Of a DNA stretch of 64,000 nucleotides, positions 55,121-63,695 are shown in pieces. Below the pieces are notes generated by a model. The model was not told the origin of the DNA. It worked only from the letters and a program-made list of their open reading frames with translations, and did no database searches. A program made the translations under genes and the position numbers. Position 1 is the first letter of the stretch; every line of letters begins with the position of its first letter. The DNA comes from Cryobacterium sp. (GTDB taxonomy: Bacteria; Actinomycetota; Actinomycetes; Actinomycetales; Microbacteriaceae), in assembly GCA_019638935.1 (NCBI GenBank), contig JAHBSW010000001.1:1-64000 (forward strand), written 5' to 3'.

Positions 55121-55130
55121 GCGGTGAATT
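55111..55130. promoter_or_regulatory. perfect 20-bp palindrome over the ABC start codon and tetR stop codon
   Basis: AATTCACC (55111-55118), ATGC, GGTGAATT (55123-55130). The ABC gene ATG (55118-55120) and the tetR stop (55129-55131) both fall in it. Likely operator of the TetR protein encoded upstream. Confidence 0.75.
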
Positions 55131-55797
55131 ATTCGCCCGCCGTGGCTCCGCTGTCAAGGGGTGCGCTCGCCAAAGGCAGCGGGTAGCCCGTGAGGTGCCA
55201 CTGGATGACCGGCCCGATCCGCCCCGCCACCTCCTCGATCGACGCGCTCGCGAGCGGCTCGACTCGAACGCCGTAGCGCACCATCATGAGCCCGACGATC
55301 TGCGAGGCCACTGCCGTCGCCCGAAGCTCGCCGTCGTCGACTCCGAGCTCCTCGGCGATTCGGTGGAGCACCTCGCGCATGATGAACTGGCGCAGCATGG
55401 TCGCCGCGAAGTCGTGGCTGAGCGCGGTGCGCAGCAGGCTGATGACCCGGGCGCGGGCCTTCTCGTTCTCCAGCACGGTGAGGATGGCGGTGACGAGGTT
55501 GACGCCGATGTCGTCCCGGGGCCCCCGCAGAACCTCGCGAACGAGCTGGTCGGGTCGGATCGGGGTGCGGACCGCCTCGGCGAACAGATCAGCCTTGTCA
55601 TCGAAGTAGTGGTGCACGAGGGCGGGATCCACGCCCGCACGGCGCGCTATCGCACGAATGGATGCCGCGTCGTAGCCGCGGTCGAGAAACTCCTTCGTGG
55701 CGGCGGCGACGATCTGCGCGCGAGCATCCGTATCGCCCCCGCGCCGTCGACCGCGGCGGGGCTTTGCGCTCTCGTCGTCCGCAACTGCCACGTTCAC
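55129..55797 (-). CDS. TetR-family transcriptional regulator
   Basis: 222 aa. A basic N-terminal tail (KPRRGRRRGG), then HTH at about residues 25-72 (AASIRAIARRAGVDPALVHHYFDDKADLF), and a TetR_C-like effector domain. Upstream of and co-directional with the ABC exporter genes (8-bp gap), which it probably represses. Confidence 0.92.
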   Translation of the reverse strand: MNVAVADDESAKPRRGRRRGGDTDARAQIVAAATKEFLDRGYDAASIRAIARRAGVDPALVHHYFDDKADLFAEAVRTPIRPDQLVREVLRGPRDDIGVNLVTAILTVLENEKARARVISLLRTALSHDFAATMLRQFIMREVLHRIAEELGVDDGELRATAVASQIVGLMMVRYGVRVEPLASASIEEVAGRIGPVIQWHLTGYPLPLASAPLDSGATAGE

Positions 55798-55844
55798 AGG
55801 CTAATCCTGTCCGTGCTCACAGTCTTAAATTCAAGAGCTTTCGC

Positions 55845-55850
55845 TATAGT
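55845..55850 (+). promoter_or_regulatory. -10 box upstream of lemA
   Basis: TATAGT, close to consensus, about 70 bp ahead of the lemA start, with no clear -35. AAGGAG serves the ATG. Confidence 0.4.
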
Positions 55851-55918
55851 TGCCCTATCGCGGCGAGCGGGCCTCCGTGCGCTCCGCCTCATGGCATCCA
55901 CTAAGGAGCTTTCTGCAC

Positions 55919-56485
55919 ATGGAATTCATCATCGTCATCGGCATCCTCGTCGGTCTCGTCGTCATCGCCGGCATCTACCTCTGGGCGACCTACAACGGGC
56001 TCGTGCGCCTCAACGTTCGCGTCGACGAGGCGTGGAGCGACATCACGGTTCAGCTCAAGCGTCGTGCTGACCTCATCCCGAACCTCATCGAAGCGGTTAA
56101 GGGATACGCCGCTCACGAGAAGGCCGTGTTCGAGAACGTCACCAAGGCTCGCGCCGAGACGCTCTCCGCGCAGGGGCCCGCCGAGGCCGGTGCCGCCGAG
56201 AACCACATGCAGCAGGCGCTCAAGAGCATCTTCGCCGTTGCTGAGGCCTACCCGCAGCTGCAGGCGAGCCAGAACTTCCTTCAGCTCCAGGGCGAACTCG
56301 TCGACACGGAAGACAAGATTCAGGCGAGCCGCCGCTTCTACAACGGTGGTGTGCGCGAGCTCAACACGAAGATCAAGGTGTTCCCCAACACACTGTTCGT
56401 TCGCGGCCTCGGCTTCACCGAGCGCGAGTTCTTCGAGGTCTCCGAGCCGGCAGCCATCGCCGAGCCGCCCCGCGTGCAGTTCTGA
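55919..56485 (+). CDS. LemA family protein
   Basis: 188 aa. One N-terminal membrane helix (about 3-23), then the LemA helical bundle with NGLVRLNVRVDEAWSDITVQLKRRADLIPNL and the end FPNTLFVRGLGF. Role is not settled; the family is commonly next to HtpX-like M48 proteases, as here, suggesting membrane protein quality control. Start after AAGGAG. Confidence 0.93.
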   Translation: MEFIIVIGILVGLVVIAGIYLWATYNGLVRLNVRVDEAWSDITVQLKRRADLIPNLIEAVKGYAAHEKAVFENVTKARAETLSAQGPAEAGAAENHMQQALKSIFAVAEAYPQLQASQNFLQLQGELVDTEDKIQASRRFYNGGVRELNTKIKVFPNTLFVRGLGFTEREFFEVSEPAAIAEPPRVQF

Positions 56486-56527
56486 ACCGAAAGTTGAGGC
56501 TTCGCAGAAGGCTCAACTGAAGGTTCA

Positions 56528-56570
56528 GGGTCGAGTAGCGCGCGGCGAAGCCGCACGCGTATCGAGACCC
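56528..56570. repeat. REP-like repeat between lemA and the M48 protease gene
   Basis: GGGTCGAGTAGCGCGCGGCG paired with CGCACGCGTATCGAGACCC: one full copy inside what is otherwise a two-gene operon. Confidence 0.85.
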
Positions 56571-56594
56571 AACCAATCCGGAAGGTGACCACCT

Positions 56595-57488
56595 TTGTAC
56601 AGCGCCATTGCGCGCAATAAGCGCAATACCGTTTTCATCATCGCGATCTTCTTCGTGATCATCGCTGGGCTCGCGTTCGTGGTGAACTACCTCTACGGCG
56701 ACGGCAGCTGGGGTATCTTCATCGGCACGCTCGTGGGGGCGACGATTTACGTCATCATTCAGTACTTCGCCGCGAGTGGTCAGGCGCTCGCCATGAGCGG
56801 TGCACGACAGATACAGAAGAGCGACAACCCTCGCCTGTACCGCATCGTCGAGAACCTCGCGATCACCGAGGGGATGCCGATGCCGAAGGTGTACGTCGTC
56901 AACGACCCGGCGCCCAACGCGTTCGCGACCGGTCGCAAGCCGGAGACCGCGTCGGTGGCGGCGACGACGGGGCTGATGGAGATTCTCACCGACAGCGAAC
57001 TGGAGGGCGTCATGGCCCACGAGATCGCGCACGTGAAGAACTACGACATCCGTGTGACGATGATCGTGTTCGGTCTCGTCGTCGCGATCGGCTTCATCGC
57101 CGACATCGCGATGCGCATGATGTGGTTCGGCGGGGGTCGCGGCCGCAGTAACAACAACGGCGGCAACATCATCTTCCTCGTCATCGGCATCGCGGCGCTC
57201 ATCATCTCGCCGCTCGTCGCCGCGGTGGTGCAGGCGGCGGTGTCGCGTCAGCGCGAGTACCTCGCCGACGCGACGGGGGCGATGACGACGCGTCACCCCG
57301 AGGCGCTCGCGAGTGCACTGCACAAGATCGGTGAGTACGGTCGGCCGATGCAGAGGCAGAACTCCACCATGGCGCACATGTGGCTCGCGGACCCCACCAA
57401 GCCGGGCATCATGGATCGCATGTTCTCGACCCATCCGCCGATTCAGGAGCGCGTCAAGCGGCTTCTCGGCAACGCCACCAAGTTCTAG
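56595..57488 (+). CDS. M48 family membrane metalloprotease, HtpX-like
   Basis: 297 aa. Two N-terminal membrane helices (about 12-32 and 40-60), the zinc motif HEIAH (His142, Glu143, His146) and the third ligand Glu in REYLADATGA; further helices at about 155-170 and 180-205. Degrades damaged membrane proteins. TTG start following GGAAGG; the spacing is a little long. The REP copy between lemA and this gene might reduce its expression relative to lemA. Confidence 0.93.
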   Translation: MYSAIARNKRNTVFIIAIFFVIIAGLAFVVNYLYGDGSWGIFIGTLVGATIYVIIQYFAASGQALAMSGARQIQKSDNPRLYRIVENLAITEGMPMPKVYVVNDPAPNAFATGRKPETASVAATTGLMEILTDSELEGVMAHEIAHVKNYDIRVTMIVFGLVVAIGFIADIAMRMMWFGGGRGRSNNNGGNIIFLVIGIAALIISPLVAAVVQAAVSRQREYLADATGAMTTRHPEALASALHKIGEYGRPMQRQNSTMAHMWLADPTKPGIMDRMFSTHPPIQERVKRLLGNATKF

Positions 57489-57495
57489 GGCGTCG

Positions 57496-57653
57496 CTGGT
57501 CTCGATACGCGCGCCGCTTCGCGGGGCGCTACTCGACCGGCGGAAAGAGAACACTCAGGTCTCGATACGGCGCTGTGCGCCTATTCGACCGGCGAGAATC
57601 CTCTTCCGCCGGTCGAGTAGCGGCGAAGCCGCGTATCGAGACCCGCTCGCGCG
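57496..57653. repeat. REP-like repeat cluster between convergent genes
   Basis: Three full copies: GGTCTCGATACGCGCGCC...CTACTCGACC (57498-57538), GGTCTCGATACGGC...CTATTCGACC (57559-57590) and GGTCGAGTAGCGGCGAAGCC...TATCGAGACC (57611-57643). Confidence 0.88.
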
Positions 57654-57656
57654 CAG

Positions 57657-58826
57657 TCAGCCCAACCAGGGCGAGAGCGTTCCCCGCCCCGCCACCGCGA
57701 TCGACTCGAGTCCCTGCCAGGCTGCCGCAGATTCGAGCACCGGCCGGATGCGTTCGGCCACGACCGCCCCGTCGCGCCCCTCCTCGAGCCACGCACTCTG
57801 CACGCGCAGCACACCCGCCTTGCGGTCGCTCTTGAGGTCGATGCGACCGACGAGGCCCTCGTCGATGAGGATGGGAAGGCTGTAGTACCCGAACTGCCGC
57901 TTCGCCTCGGGGGTGTAGATCTCGATGCGGTAGTGGAAGCCGAACATGCGCTCGGTGCGCCCCCGTTCCCAGACGATCGGATCGAAGGGGGAGAGCAGAG
58001 CCGCGGCCTGCAGCTTGCGGGGGATGCGTGCGTCGCGGTGCAGGTACGCGAGGTCTTTCCACCCCGCGACGGAGACCGGCACCAGGGTGCCGTCGTCGAC
58101 GAGCGAATCGATGGCGACCCTGGTCTCGGCGCGAAGCATCCGGTAGTAGTCGGCGAGATCGGCCGCTGTGGCGATGCCGAGCGCTCGCGATGCCTGTTCG
58201 ACCAGGGCTCGGTGCGCGTCGACCTCGGCGATCTCTCGACCGAGCACGTCGGGAGGAAGAACCTGCTCGGGCAGCCCGTAGGCGCGCTCGAAGCGGTTGC
58301 GTCCCGCGCTCACGACGAGACCGCGACGGAACATGATCTCGAGCCCGATCTTCACGTCGGACCAGCCCCACCACGGCCCGCGGCGTTCGTTCGCGTCGTG
58401 CTCGATCTCGCTCGCCCGCAGAGGGCCCCTGTCGCGAAGCTCGTCGAGCAGCCAGGTCATGATGTCGCTGTTCGCCTCGAACCAGTCGTGCTCGTGGCCC
58501 TCTCGATAGCGCTGCATCCGCCAGCGGAAGAGCGGCCAGTCGTCGACGGGCACGAAGGCGGCAACGTGGGCCCAGTACTCGACGTACGGCGCCCTGCGCG
58601 AGAAGGTGAGCCGGTCGAGTGCGGCACGGTCATACTCGCCGAGCCGCGCGAAGGGGATGAGGTAGTGGCTGCGCTCGAACACGTTGACCGAGTCGATCTG
58701 CAGCACGCCGAGCCGACGCAGCAGCAGGTTGAGCTGGCGGGTTCCGGCGGATGCCGGCGGTCGCCCGAAGCCCTGCGCCGCAAGAGCGACGCGGCGAGCG
58801 CCCGCCGCGGAGAGTGTGTCGACCAC
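57657..58826 (-). CDS. YcaQ/AlkZ-like winged-helix DNA glycosylase
   Basis: 389 aa. The HTH_42 family contains DNA glycosylases that unhook interstrand crosslinks and bulky alkyl adducts. The catalytic QxD motif is present as Gln43-Ile-Asp45 in LGVLQIDSVNVFERSHY. Middle and C-terminal winged-helix repeats include WWGWSDVKIGLEIMFRRG and LLSPFDPIVWERGRTERMFGFHY. GTG or ATG start at 58826. It could be a self-protection or general repair enzyme; nothing nearby suggests a toxin cluster. Confidence 0.88.
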   Translation of the reverse strand: MVDTLSAAGARRVALAAQGFGRPPASAGTRQLNLLLRRLGVLQIDSVNVFERSHYLIPFARLGEYDRAALDRLTFSRRAPYVEYWAHVAAFVPVDDWPLFRWRMQRYREGHEHDWFEANSDIMTWLLDELRDRGPLRASEIEHDANERRGPWWGWSDVKIGLEIMFRRGLVVSAGRNRFERAYGLPEQVLPPDVLGREIAEVDAHRALVEQASRALGIATAADLADYYRMLRAETRVAIDSLVDDGTLVPVSVAGWKDLAYLHRDARIPRKLQAAALLSPFDPIVWERGRTERMFGFHYRIEIYTPEAKRQFGYYSLPILIDEGLVGRIDLKSDRKAGVLRVQSAWLEEGRDGAVVAERIRPVLESAAAWQGLESIAVAGRGTLSPWLG

Positions 58827-58938
58827 GATTCGACCCTAACGCGGGTGACCGACACCGCGAGAGCGGCCGCATTCCGTGCGCGATGAGTCCGTAGTTTCCA
58901 GTCTTGGCATATGTCAGGTGGCGTGGGAACGAGACACT

Positions 58939-58944
58939 TAGACT
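58939..58944 (+). promoter_or_regulatory. -10 box of leaderless promoter
   Basis: TAGACT, then six bases, then the GTG at 58951. Confidence 0.5.
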
Positions 58945-58950
58945 GAACGG

Positions 58951-60084
58951 GTGATGTTCGGTCTTCGCCGCCGCTCCGAGGGTGCCACGCGCCCGATCGA
59001 CAGCGACCTGCCCCGTGGCATGCTCCTCGCCGGGGCATGGTCGTGGCGCATCCTCGCCATCGCCGGTGTCGTCGCCCTCTTCATCTTCCTCGTCATCGAG
59101 TTCCGGGTGATCGTCATCCCCATGCTCGTCGCGATCATCGTGAGCGCCTTGCTCGTGCCGTTCAGCGAGTTCCTGCAGCGACACCGCTGGCCCCGGTGGC
59201 TCGCGATAGCGACGACCCTCGTCGTCACGGTAGGGGCCATCAGCTCGCTCGTCTATCTCGTTGTCACGCAGGTGCGCGCGGGGTGGCCCGACCTTCAGGC
59301 CCAGTCGCTCGCCGCATGGGACCGTTTGACCGACTGGTTGCTCGCTTCTCCCCTGCACGTCACCGAGGAGCAGATCGCGGAGTGGGCTGCGGGGCTGTGG
59401 GAGGGCATTCAGCGCGATAGCTCGGTCTGGATCAATGGCGCACTCACGGTCGGTTCGACGGCGGGACACCTCGTCGCCGGAGCGCTCATCGCGATCTTCG
59501 CGATTCTGCTCATCCTCATCGATGGCAAGAACATCTGGGCGTGGTTCGTGCGAATCTTCCCGCGCAACGCTCGTGTCGCGATCGACGGAGCGGGCCAGGC
59601 GGGCTGGGTCACGCTGAGCAACTTCGGCAAAGTGCAGGTGTTCGTTGCCGCCGTGGATGCCGTCGGAATCGGGCTCGGAGCCTTCTTCCTCGGACTCCCG
59701 CTCGCGGTGCCGCTCGCGATCGTCGTCTTCCTGGGGTCCTTCATCCCGATCGTCGGTGCCGTAGCGACGGGCGCGATCGCCGTGCTGATCGCCCTCATCT
59801 ACAAGGACCTCGTCATCGCGATCATCATGCTCGCGATCGTCATCGTGGTGCAGCAGGTCGAAAGCCACGTGCTGCAGCCCCTCGTCATGGGCCAGGCGGT
59901 CAAGGTTCACCCGCTCGCGGTCGTACTCGCCGTGGCAGCGGGCAGCTACATCGCGGGCATCGCGGGGGCGCTCTTCGCGGTACCCATCGTCGCCACGGCG
60001 AATGCCGTGATCGGTTACATCGGTCGCGGCGGCTGGCGAAAGCACCCGCATCCTGATCTCGACGACGTGCTGGCCAGTGACTGA
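58951..60084 (+). CDS. AI-2E family transporter (PF01594)
   Basis: 377 aa integral membrane protein with about eight helices: a pair near residues 33-70, then 85-105, a soluble helical stretch, and the glycine-rich C-terminal half with GSFIPIVGAVATGAIAV and VQQVESHVLQPLVMGQAVKVHP, the family signature. Members export solutes or ions; true autoinducer transport is doubtful in this lineage. GTG start, apparently leaderless. The stop overlaps the ilvA start. Confidence 0.92.
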   Translation: MMFGLRRRSEGATRPIDSDLPRGMLLAGAWSWRILAIAGVVALFIFLVIEFRVIVIPMLVAIIVSALLVPFSEFLQRHRWPRWLAIATTLVVTVGAISSLVYLVVTQVRAGWPDLQAQSLAAWDRLTDWLLASPLHVTEEQIAEWAAGLWEGIQRDSSVWINGALTVGSTAGHLVAGALIAIFAILLILIDGKNIWAWFVRIFPRNARVAIDGAGQAGWVTLSNFGKVQVFVAAVDAVGIGLGAFFLGLPLAVPLAIVVFLGSFIPIVGAVATGAIAVLIALIYKDLVIAIIMLAIVIVVQQVESHVLQPLVMGQAVKVHPLAVVLAVAAGSYIAGIAGALFAVPIVATANAVIGYIGRGGWRKHPHPDLDDVLASD

Positions 60085-61330
60085 GGCGGCGCCCGCCGGC
60101 TGGACTCGCTTCGGCCCCTCTCTCGACGCCATTGAAGCGGCACGAGAGGTGGTCGAGTCTGTCATCAAGGTGACGCCGATGGAGAGCTCGCGTGTGCTCT
60201 CGGAGCAGCTCGGCTCGCCCGTGCACCTCAAGCTCGAGTCACTGCAGCGAACGGGTTCGTACAAGATCCGCGGAGCCTTCCACCGCATCTCGCGCCTCAC
60301 CTCCGAGGAGCGCGCTCGCGGCGTCGTCGCGGCGTCCGCGGGCAACCACGCCCAGGGTGTCGCTCTTGCCGCGCGGGAGCTGGGGATCGAGGCGACGATC
60401 TTCATGCCCGTCGCCGTCGCGCTGCCGAAACTGCAGGCGACCAAGGACTACGGAGCCTCGGTGGTGTTGCGTGGCCACACGATCGAAGATCCACTGCGCG
60501 CAGCGGCCGAGTATGCCGAGCAGACGGGTGCGATCTTCATTCCCCCGTTCGATCATGAGGACATCATCACGGGGCAGGCGACGCTCGGCCTCGAGATCCT
60601 CGACCAGGTTCCGGATGTCGATACCGTGCTTGTGCCGATCGGCGGCGGTGGCCTGATCGGGGGCGTCGCGAGCGCGGTGAAGCAGGTCGCGGAGAGGCAG
60701 GGACGCAGCATCCGGGTTATCGGGGTGCAGTCGGCGAACGCCGCGTCGGCGGTCGCCTCGCTCGAAGCGGGTCAGCCGGTGACGATTCGCAGCACCCCGA
60801 CGATCGCCGACGGGATCGCTGTCGCCCGCACCGGTGATCTGAACTTCGCCCTCATCAAGGAGCTTGTCGACGACATCGTCACCGTCACCGACGACGAGAC
60901 GTCGAGTGCCATGATCTTTCTGCTCGAGCGCGCGAAGGTCGTCGTCGAACCCGCCGGTGCCGTCGCGGTGGCGGCGATTCTCACCGGCAAGGTCGCCAAC
61001 ACCGGCACGACCGTGGCGATACTCTCCGGCGGAAACATCGACCCCCTCGTCATGGAGCGCGTCATCGCCCAGGGGCTCGCCGCATCCGACCGCTTCTTGA
61101 AGCTGCGCATCAAGCTGCCCGATCGGCCGGGTCAGCTCGCACGCATCTCGGCACTCATCTCCGAGGTCAATGCGAACGTCATCGAGGTGCTCCACACCCG
61201 CCACGGCAAGGGCGCGCTGCTCAACGACGTCGAACTCGAGGTGAGCCTGGAGACCAGAGGCCCCGATCACGTTCAGCGTGTGCTGGAACGTCTCCGCGAA
61301 GCGGAGTACGACCCCCGCATCGACTTCTAA
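60077..61330 (+). CDS. ilvA: threonine ammonia-lyase
   Basis: 417 aa PLP enzyme converting threonine to 2-oxobutanoate, the first step to isoleucine. PLP Lys63 in GSYKIRGAF, substrate loop SAGNHAQG, glycine loop PIGGGGLIGG, and a C-terminal single ACT domain (about 335-417, LPDRPGQLARISALISEVNANV) for regulation by an amino acid. The single-ACT short form is common in actinobacteria. The GTG overlaps the transporter gene by 8 bp. Confidence 0.95.
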   Translation: MTEAAPAGWTRFGPSLDAIEAAREVVESVIKVTPMESSRVLSEQLGSPVHLKLESLQRTGSYKIRGAFHRISRLTSEERARGVVAASAGNHAQGVALAARELGIEATIFMPVAVALPKLQATKDYGASVVLRGHTIEDPLRAAAEYAEQTGAIFIPPFDHEDIITGQATLGLEILDQVPDVDTVLVPIGGGGLIGGVASAVKQVAERQGRSIRVIGVQSANAASAVASLEAGQPVTIRSTPTIADGIAVARTGDLNFALIKELVDDIVTVTDDETSSAMIFLLERAKVVVEPAGAVAVAAILTGKVANTGTTVAILSGGNIDPLVMERVIAQGLAASDRFLKLRIKLPDRPGQLARISALISEVNANVIEVLHTRHGKGALLNDVELEVSLETRGPDHVQRVLERLREAEYDPRIDF

Positions 61331-61342
61331 CGGCGTGCCCGC

Positions 61343-61825
61343 CTAGCTGAACGTCACGACCTTGAGGATCTCGACCGTGATCTCCTTGCCGTTGGGTGCC
61401 GTGTAGCTCACGGTCTCGCCCTGGGAGTGACCGATGATCGCCGAGCCGAGCGGGCTCGCCTCGCTGTAGACGTTGAGGTCGGCGTCGCCGGCGATCTCGC
61501 GGCTGCCCACGAGGAACTCCTGCAGCTCACCAGCGATACGGGCGGTAACCCGCATACCCGGTTCGACGACACCGTCGTCGGCCGGGTTGCCCACGCTGGC
61601 GGTGCGGAGCAGTGCGGTGAGCTGGCGAATGCGCGCCTCGATCTTGCCCTGCTCCTCCTTGGCAGCGTGGTAGCCGCCGTTCTCCTTGAGGTCTCCCTCG
61701 TCGCGCGCCGCTTCGATGCGCTTCGCAATGTCGTCGCGACCCTGGCCGCTCAAGTGTTCGAGTTCTGCGGTGAGGCGATCGTGCGCCTCTTGGGTCAGCC
61801 AGGTGACGGTCTTGTCGTCAGCCAT
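61343..61825 (-). CDS. greA: transcription elongation factor GreA
   Basis: 160 aa. An N-terminal coiled coil (about 8-75) with the acidic tip ARDEGDLKENGGYHAAKEEQ that reaches into the polymerase secondary channel, then the globular GreA/GreB domain (about 85-158, SPLGSAIIGHSQGETVSYTAPNG). Releases backtracked RNA polymerase by transcript cleavage. Converges with ilvA. Confidence 0.97.
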   Translation of the reverse strand: MADDKTVTWLTQEAHDRLTAELEHLSGQGRDDIAKRIEAARDEGDLKENGGYHAAKEEQGKIEARIRQLTALLRTASVGNPADDGVVEPGMRVTARIAGELQEFLVGSREIAGDADLNVYSEASPLGSAIIGHSQGETVSYTAPNGKEITVEILKVVTFS

Positions 61826-61873
61826 TGTGCTCTCCTTGTTTTTCGGGATCCATCCCGCGGGTGGAATTGAACC

Positions 61874-61905
61874 TAAGAAAAGAGACCGGCCACCCGACCG
61901 GTCTC
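61874..61905 (-). terminator. rho-independent terminator for the DUF4307 gene
   Basis: Read on the minus strand: GAGACCGG, 8-base loop, CCGGTCTC, then TTTTCTT. Perfect 8-bp stem (61882-61905) followed by a T-rich tract (61874-61881). It lies between DUF4307 and greA, so the two genes are transcribed separately; this is the only canonical terminator I found in the window. Confidence 0.85.
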
Positions 61906-61924
61906 AAGAACGAATCAAACAAGT

Positions 61925-62362
61925 TTACGTCAGCCAGCAGCGGTAGATCAACCCGCTGACGCCCAATTCGCTGGTGCGCACGGTCTCGGTGATCAGCCGG
62001 GAATGGAGCTCGGATGCCGGCAGCTCGATGACTTTCCAGCCCACCGTGGCCTTGCGCTCGTTGAGCACCTGAACGGCGCAGCTGACCTCGTTCCCGGGGT
62101 CTGTCGTGACCCTGAACATGACATCGGCGGAGTGTGCGTCGTTGATGCGGTGGCCCGCATCCGTGTAGCTGAGCGACGCCCAAGCGCCGCCGAGCCCCGC
62201 CCAGACGAGCCACGCGAGCACGACGAGCCCGCCGACGATCCCGCCCGTCCACAGGATGGCCCTGTCTCGACGCGCACGGTTCGGCGTGCGGCCGTAGCGC
62301 GCGTCGAGCGTCGCGTCGGCCCGCGCGTCGCTGATCCGTGCGCTACCGGCAGGGTCCGTCAC
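61925..62362 (-). CDS. DUF4307 membrane protein
   Basis: 145 aa. A basic N-terminal cytoplasmic segment (RYGRTPNRARRDR), one membrane helix at about residues 36-57, then an extracytoplasmic domain with two Cys (VSCAVQVLNERKATVGWKVIELP ... YRCWLT). Conserved actinobacterial protein of unknown function, usually between greA and mca as here. GTG start at 62362. Confidence 0.9.
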   Translation of the reverse strand: MTDPAGSARISDARADATLDARYGRTPNRARRDRAILWTGGIVGGLVVLAWLVWAGLGGAWASLSYTDAGHRINDAHSADVMFRVTTDPGNEVSCAVQVLNERKATVGWKVIELPASELHSRLITETVRTSELGVSGLIYRCWLT

Positions 62363-62456
62363 CGTTCTCCCATCGCGAATCGGGTTTGTGACTCTAGGCT
62401 ACTGGGCGGGGATATGTGCGAAGCCCGCCCCGGCATCCAGTGATGAGGTGAAATGC

Positions 62457-63425
62457 GTGAGTGAAACCCGCCCGGCAATCGACGCACGGTCAGTCGGCGC
62501 TGCAGCAGCTGGAGTCTCGGCTCGTCGGCTGCTCTCGGTGCACGCTCATCCCGACGACGAGTCGAGCAAGGGCGCGGCGACTCTTGCGCACTACCTCGCT
62601 GACGGCGCCGAGGTGCTCGTGGTCAGCTGCACGGGCGGCGAGCAGGGCGATCTGCTCAACGAGGGTCTCGCCGACACTGCGCCGAGCGAGGCCGCGATGG
62701 CGGGTCGTGACATCGGCGGGCTGCGCCGAATCGAGATGCAGCGTGCGCGAGACGTGGTCGGCTACGAGCACCGCTGGTTGGGGTACGCAGATTCGGGGAT
62801 GCCCGATGACGGCGTCCCCCTGCCGCCCAACTGTTTCGCGCTGATCCCTCTCGAGATCTCCGCCGAGCCGCTGGTTCGGATCATTCGGGAGTTCAAACCC
62901 CAGGTCGTCGTCACCTACGACGAGAACGGGGGCTACCCGCATCCTGACCACATCCGAACCCACGAGCTGACCATGTTCGCCCTCGAGGCAGCGGCCGAGG
63001 CGACGCGCTACCCGGATGCCGGCGAGCCGTGGCAGGTGAGCAAGGTCTACTACGACCGCGTGTTCAACGCGCCACGGGTGATGGCGAACCTCGAGCTCGT
63101 CCGTGCCGAGCAGCCCGACCACCCCATGCTCGAAGAGCTCGAGAACTATGCGGCGTGGGTCGCGGAGCGACCCGACCGCGCGACGACCCACATCGAGTGC
63201 GGCGACTATTTCGAGCGTCGCGACGAAGCACTCAAGTCGCACGCCAGCCAGGTCGCCCCCGACAGCAGCTTCTTCTTCTGGCCCAACGAGATTCAGCGTC
63301 GGGCGTGGCCCTGGGAAGACTTCGAACTGGCTCGCAGCACGGTGCAGAGCGAACTACCCGAGAACGACCTCTTCGCGGGAATAGACTTCGAAGTCGGCAG
63401 CAACTCAGGAGCAGCGAATGAATAG
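62457..63425 (+). CDS. mca: mycothiol S-conjugate amidase
   Basis: 322 aa zinc PIG-L-fold amidase that splits mycothiol-toxin conjugates to a mercapturic acid and GlcN-Ins. Zinc motif AHPDDE (His31, Asp34) and the second motif YPHPDHIRTHEL; SCTGGEQGD is also typical of Mca. The GTG at 62457 is chosen because GAGGTG lies eight bases ahead; TAGGCT at 62395-62400 is the probable -10. Presence implies the organism makes mycothiol. Next gene overlaps by 8 bp. Confidence 0.93.
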   Translation: MSETRPAIDARSVGAAAAGVSARRLLSVHAHPDDESSKGAATLAHYLADGAEVLVVSCTGGEQGDLLNEGLADTAPSEAAMAGRDIGGLRRIEMQRARDVVGYEHRWLGYADSGMPDDGVPLPPNCFALIPLEISAEPLVRIIREFKPQVVVTYDENGGYPHPDHIRTHELTMFALEAAAEATRYPDAGEPWQVSKVYYDRVFNAPRVMANLELVRAEQPDHPMLEELENYAAWVAERPDRATTHIECGDYFERRDEALKSHASQVAPDSSFFFWPNEIQRRAWPWEDFELARSTVQSELPENDLFAGIDFEVGSNSGAANE

Positions 63426-63663
63426 CTTTCTCGTCCACCTCGTCGTCGCGGCGGAGGACGTCGAGTTCGACCCCAACGACGTCACCCCGACCTGGCTCGG
63501 GTTTCTCATCACGTTCCTGATCGCCGTAGCGGCAGTCGCGCTCATGTGGGACATGGTGCGACGCATCCGTCGCACCCGCTACCGCGGTGAGGTGCGCGAG
63601 GAGCTCGAGGCCGAGGCGCGCGCTGCCGCTGCCGACGACGCTGTGGACGAATCCGAGTCCTGA
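63418..63663 (+). CDS. small single-helix membrane protein downstream of mca
   Basis: 81 aa. A short N-terminal part, one helix at about residues 27-46, a basic stretch (RRIRRTRYRGE) and an acidic/Ala tail. Overlaps mca by 8 bp, so it is made with it. Small membrane proteins after mca are common in related actinobacteria, role unknown. Confidence 0.8.
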   Translation: MNSFLVHLVVAAEDVEFDPNDVTPTWLGFLITFLIAVAAVALMWDMVRRIRRTRYRGEVREELEAEARAAAADDAVDESES

Positions 63664-63695
63664 GCGCCCTCAGGCAGGGGTTCCGCGGGGCGCTC

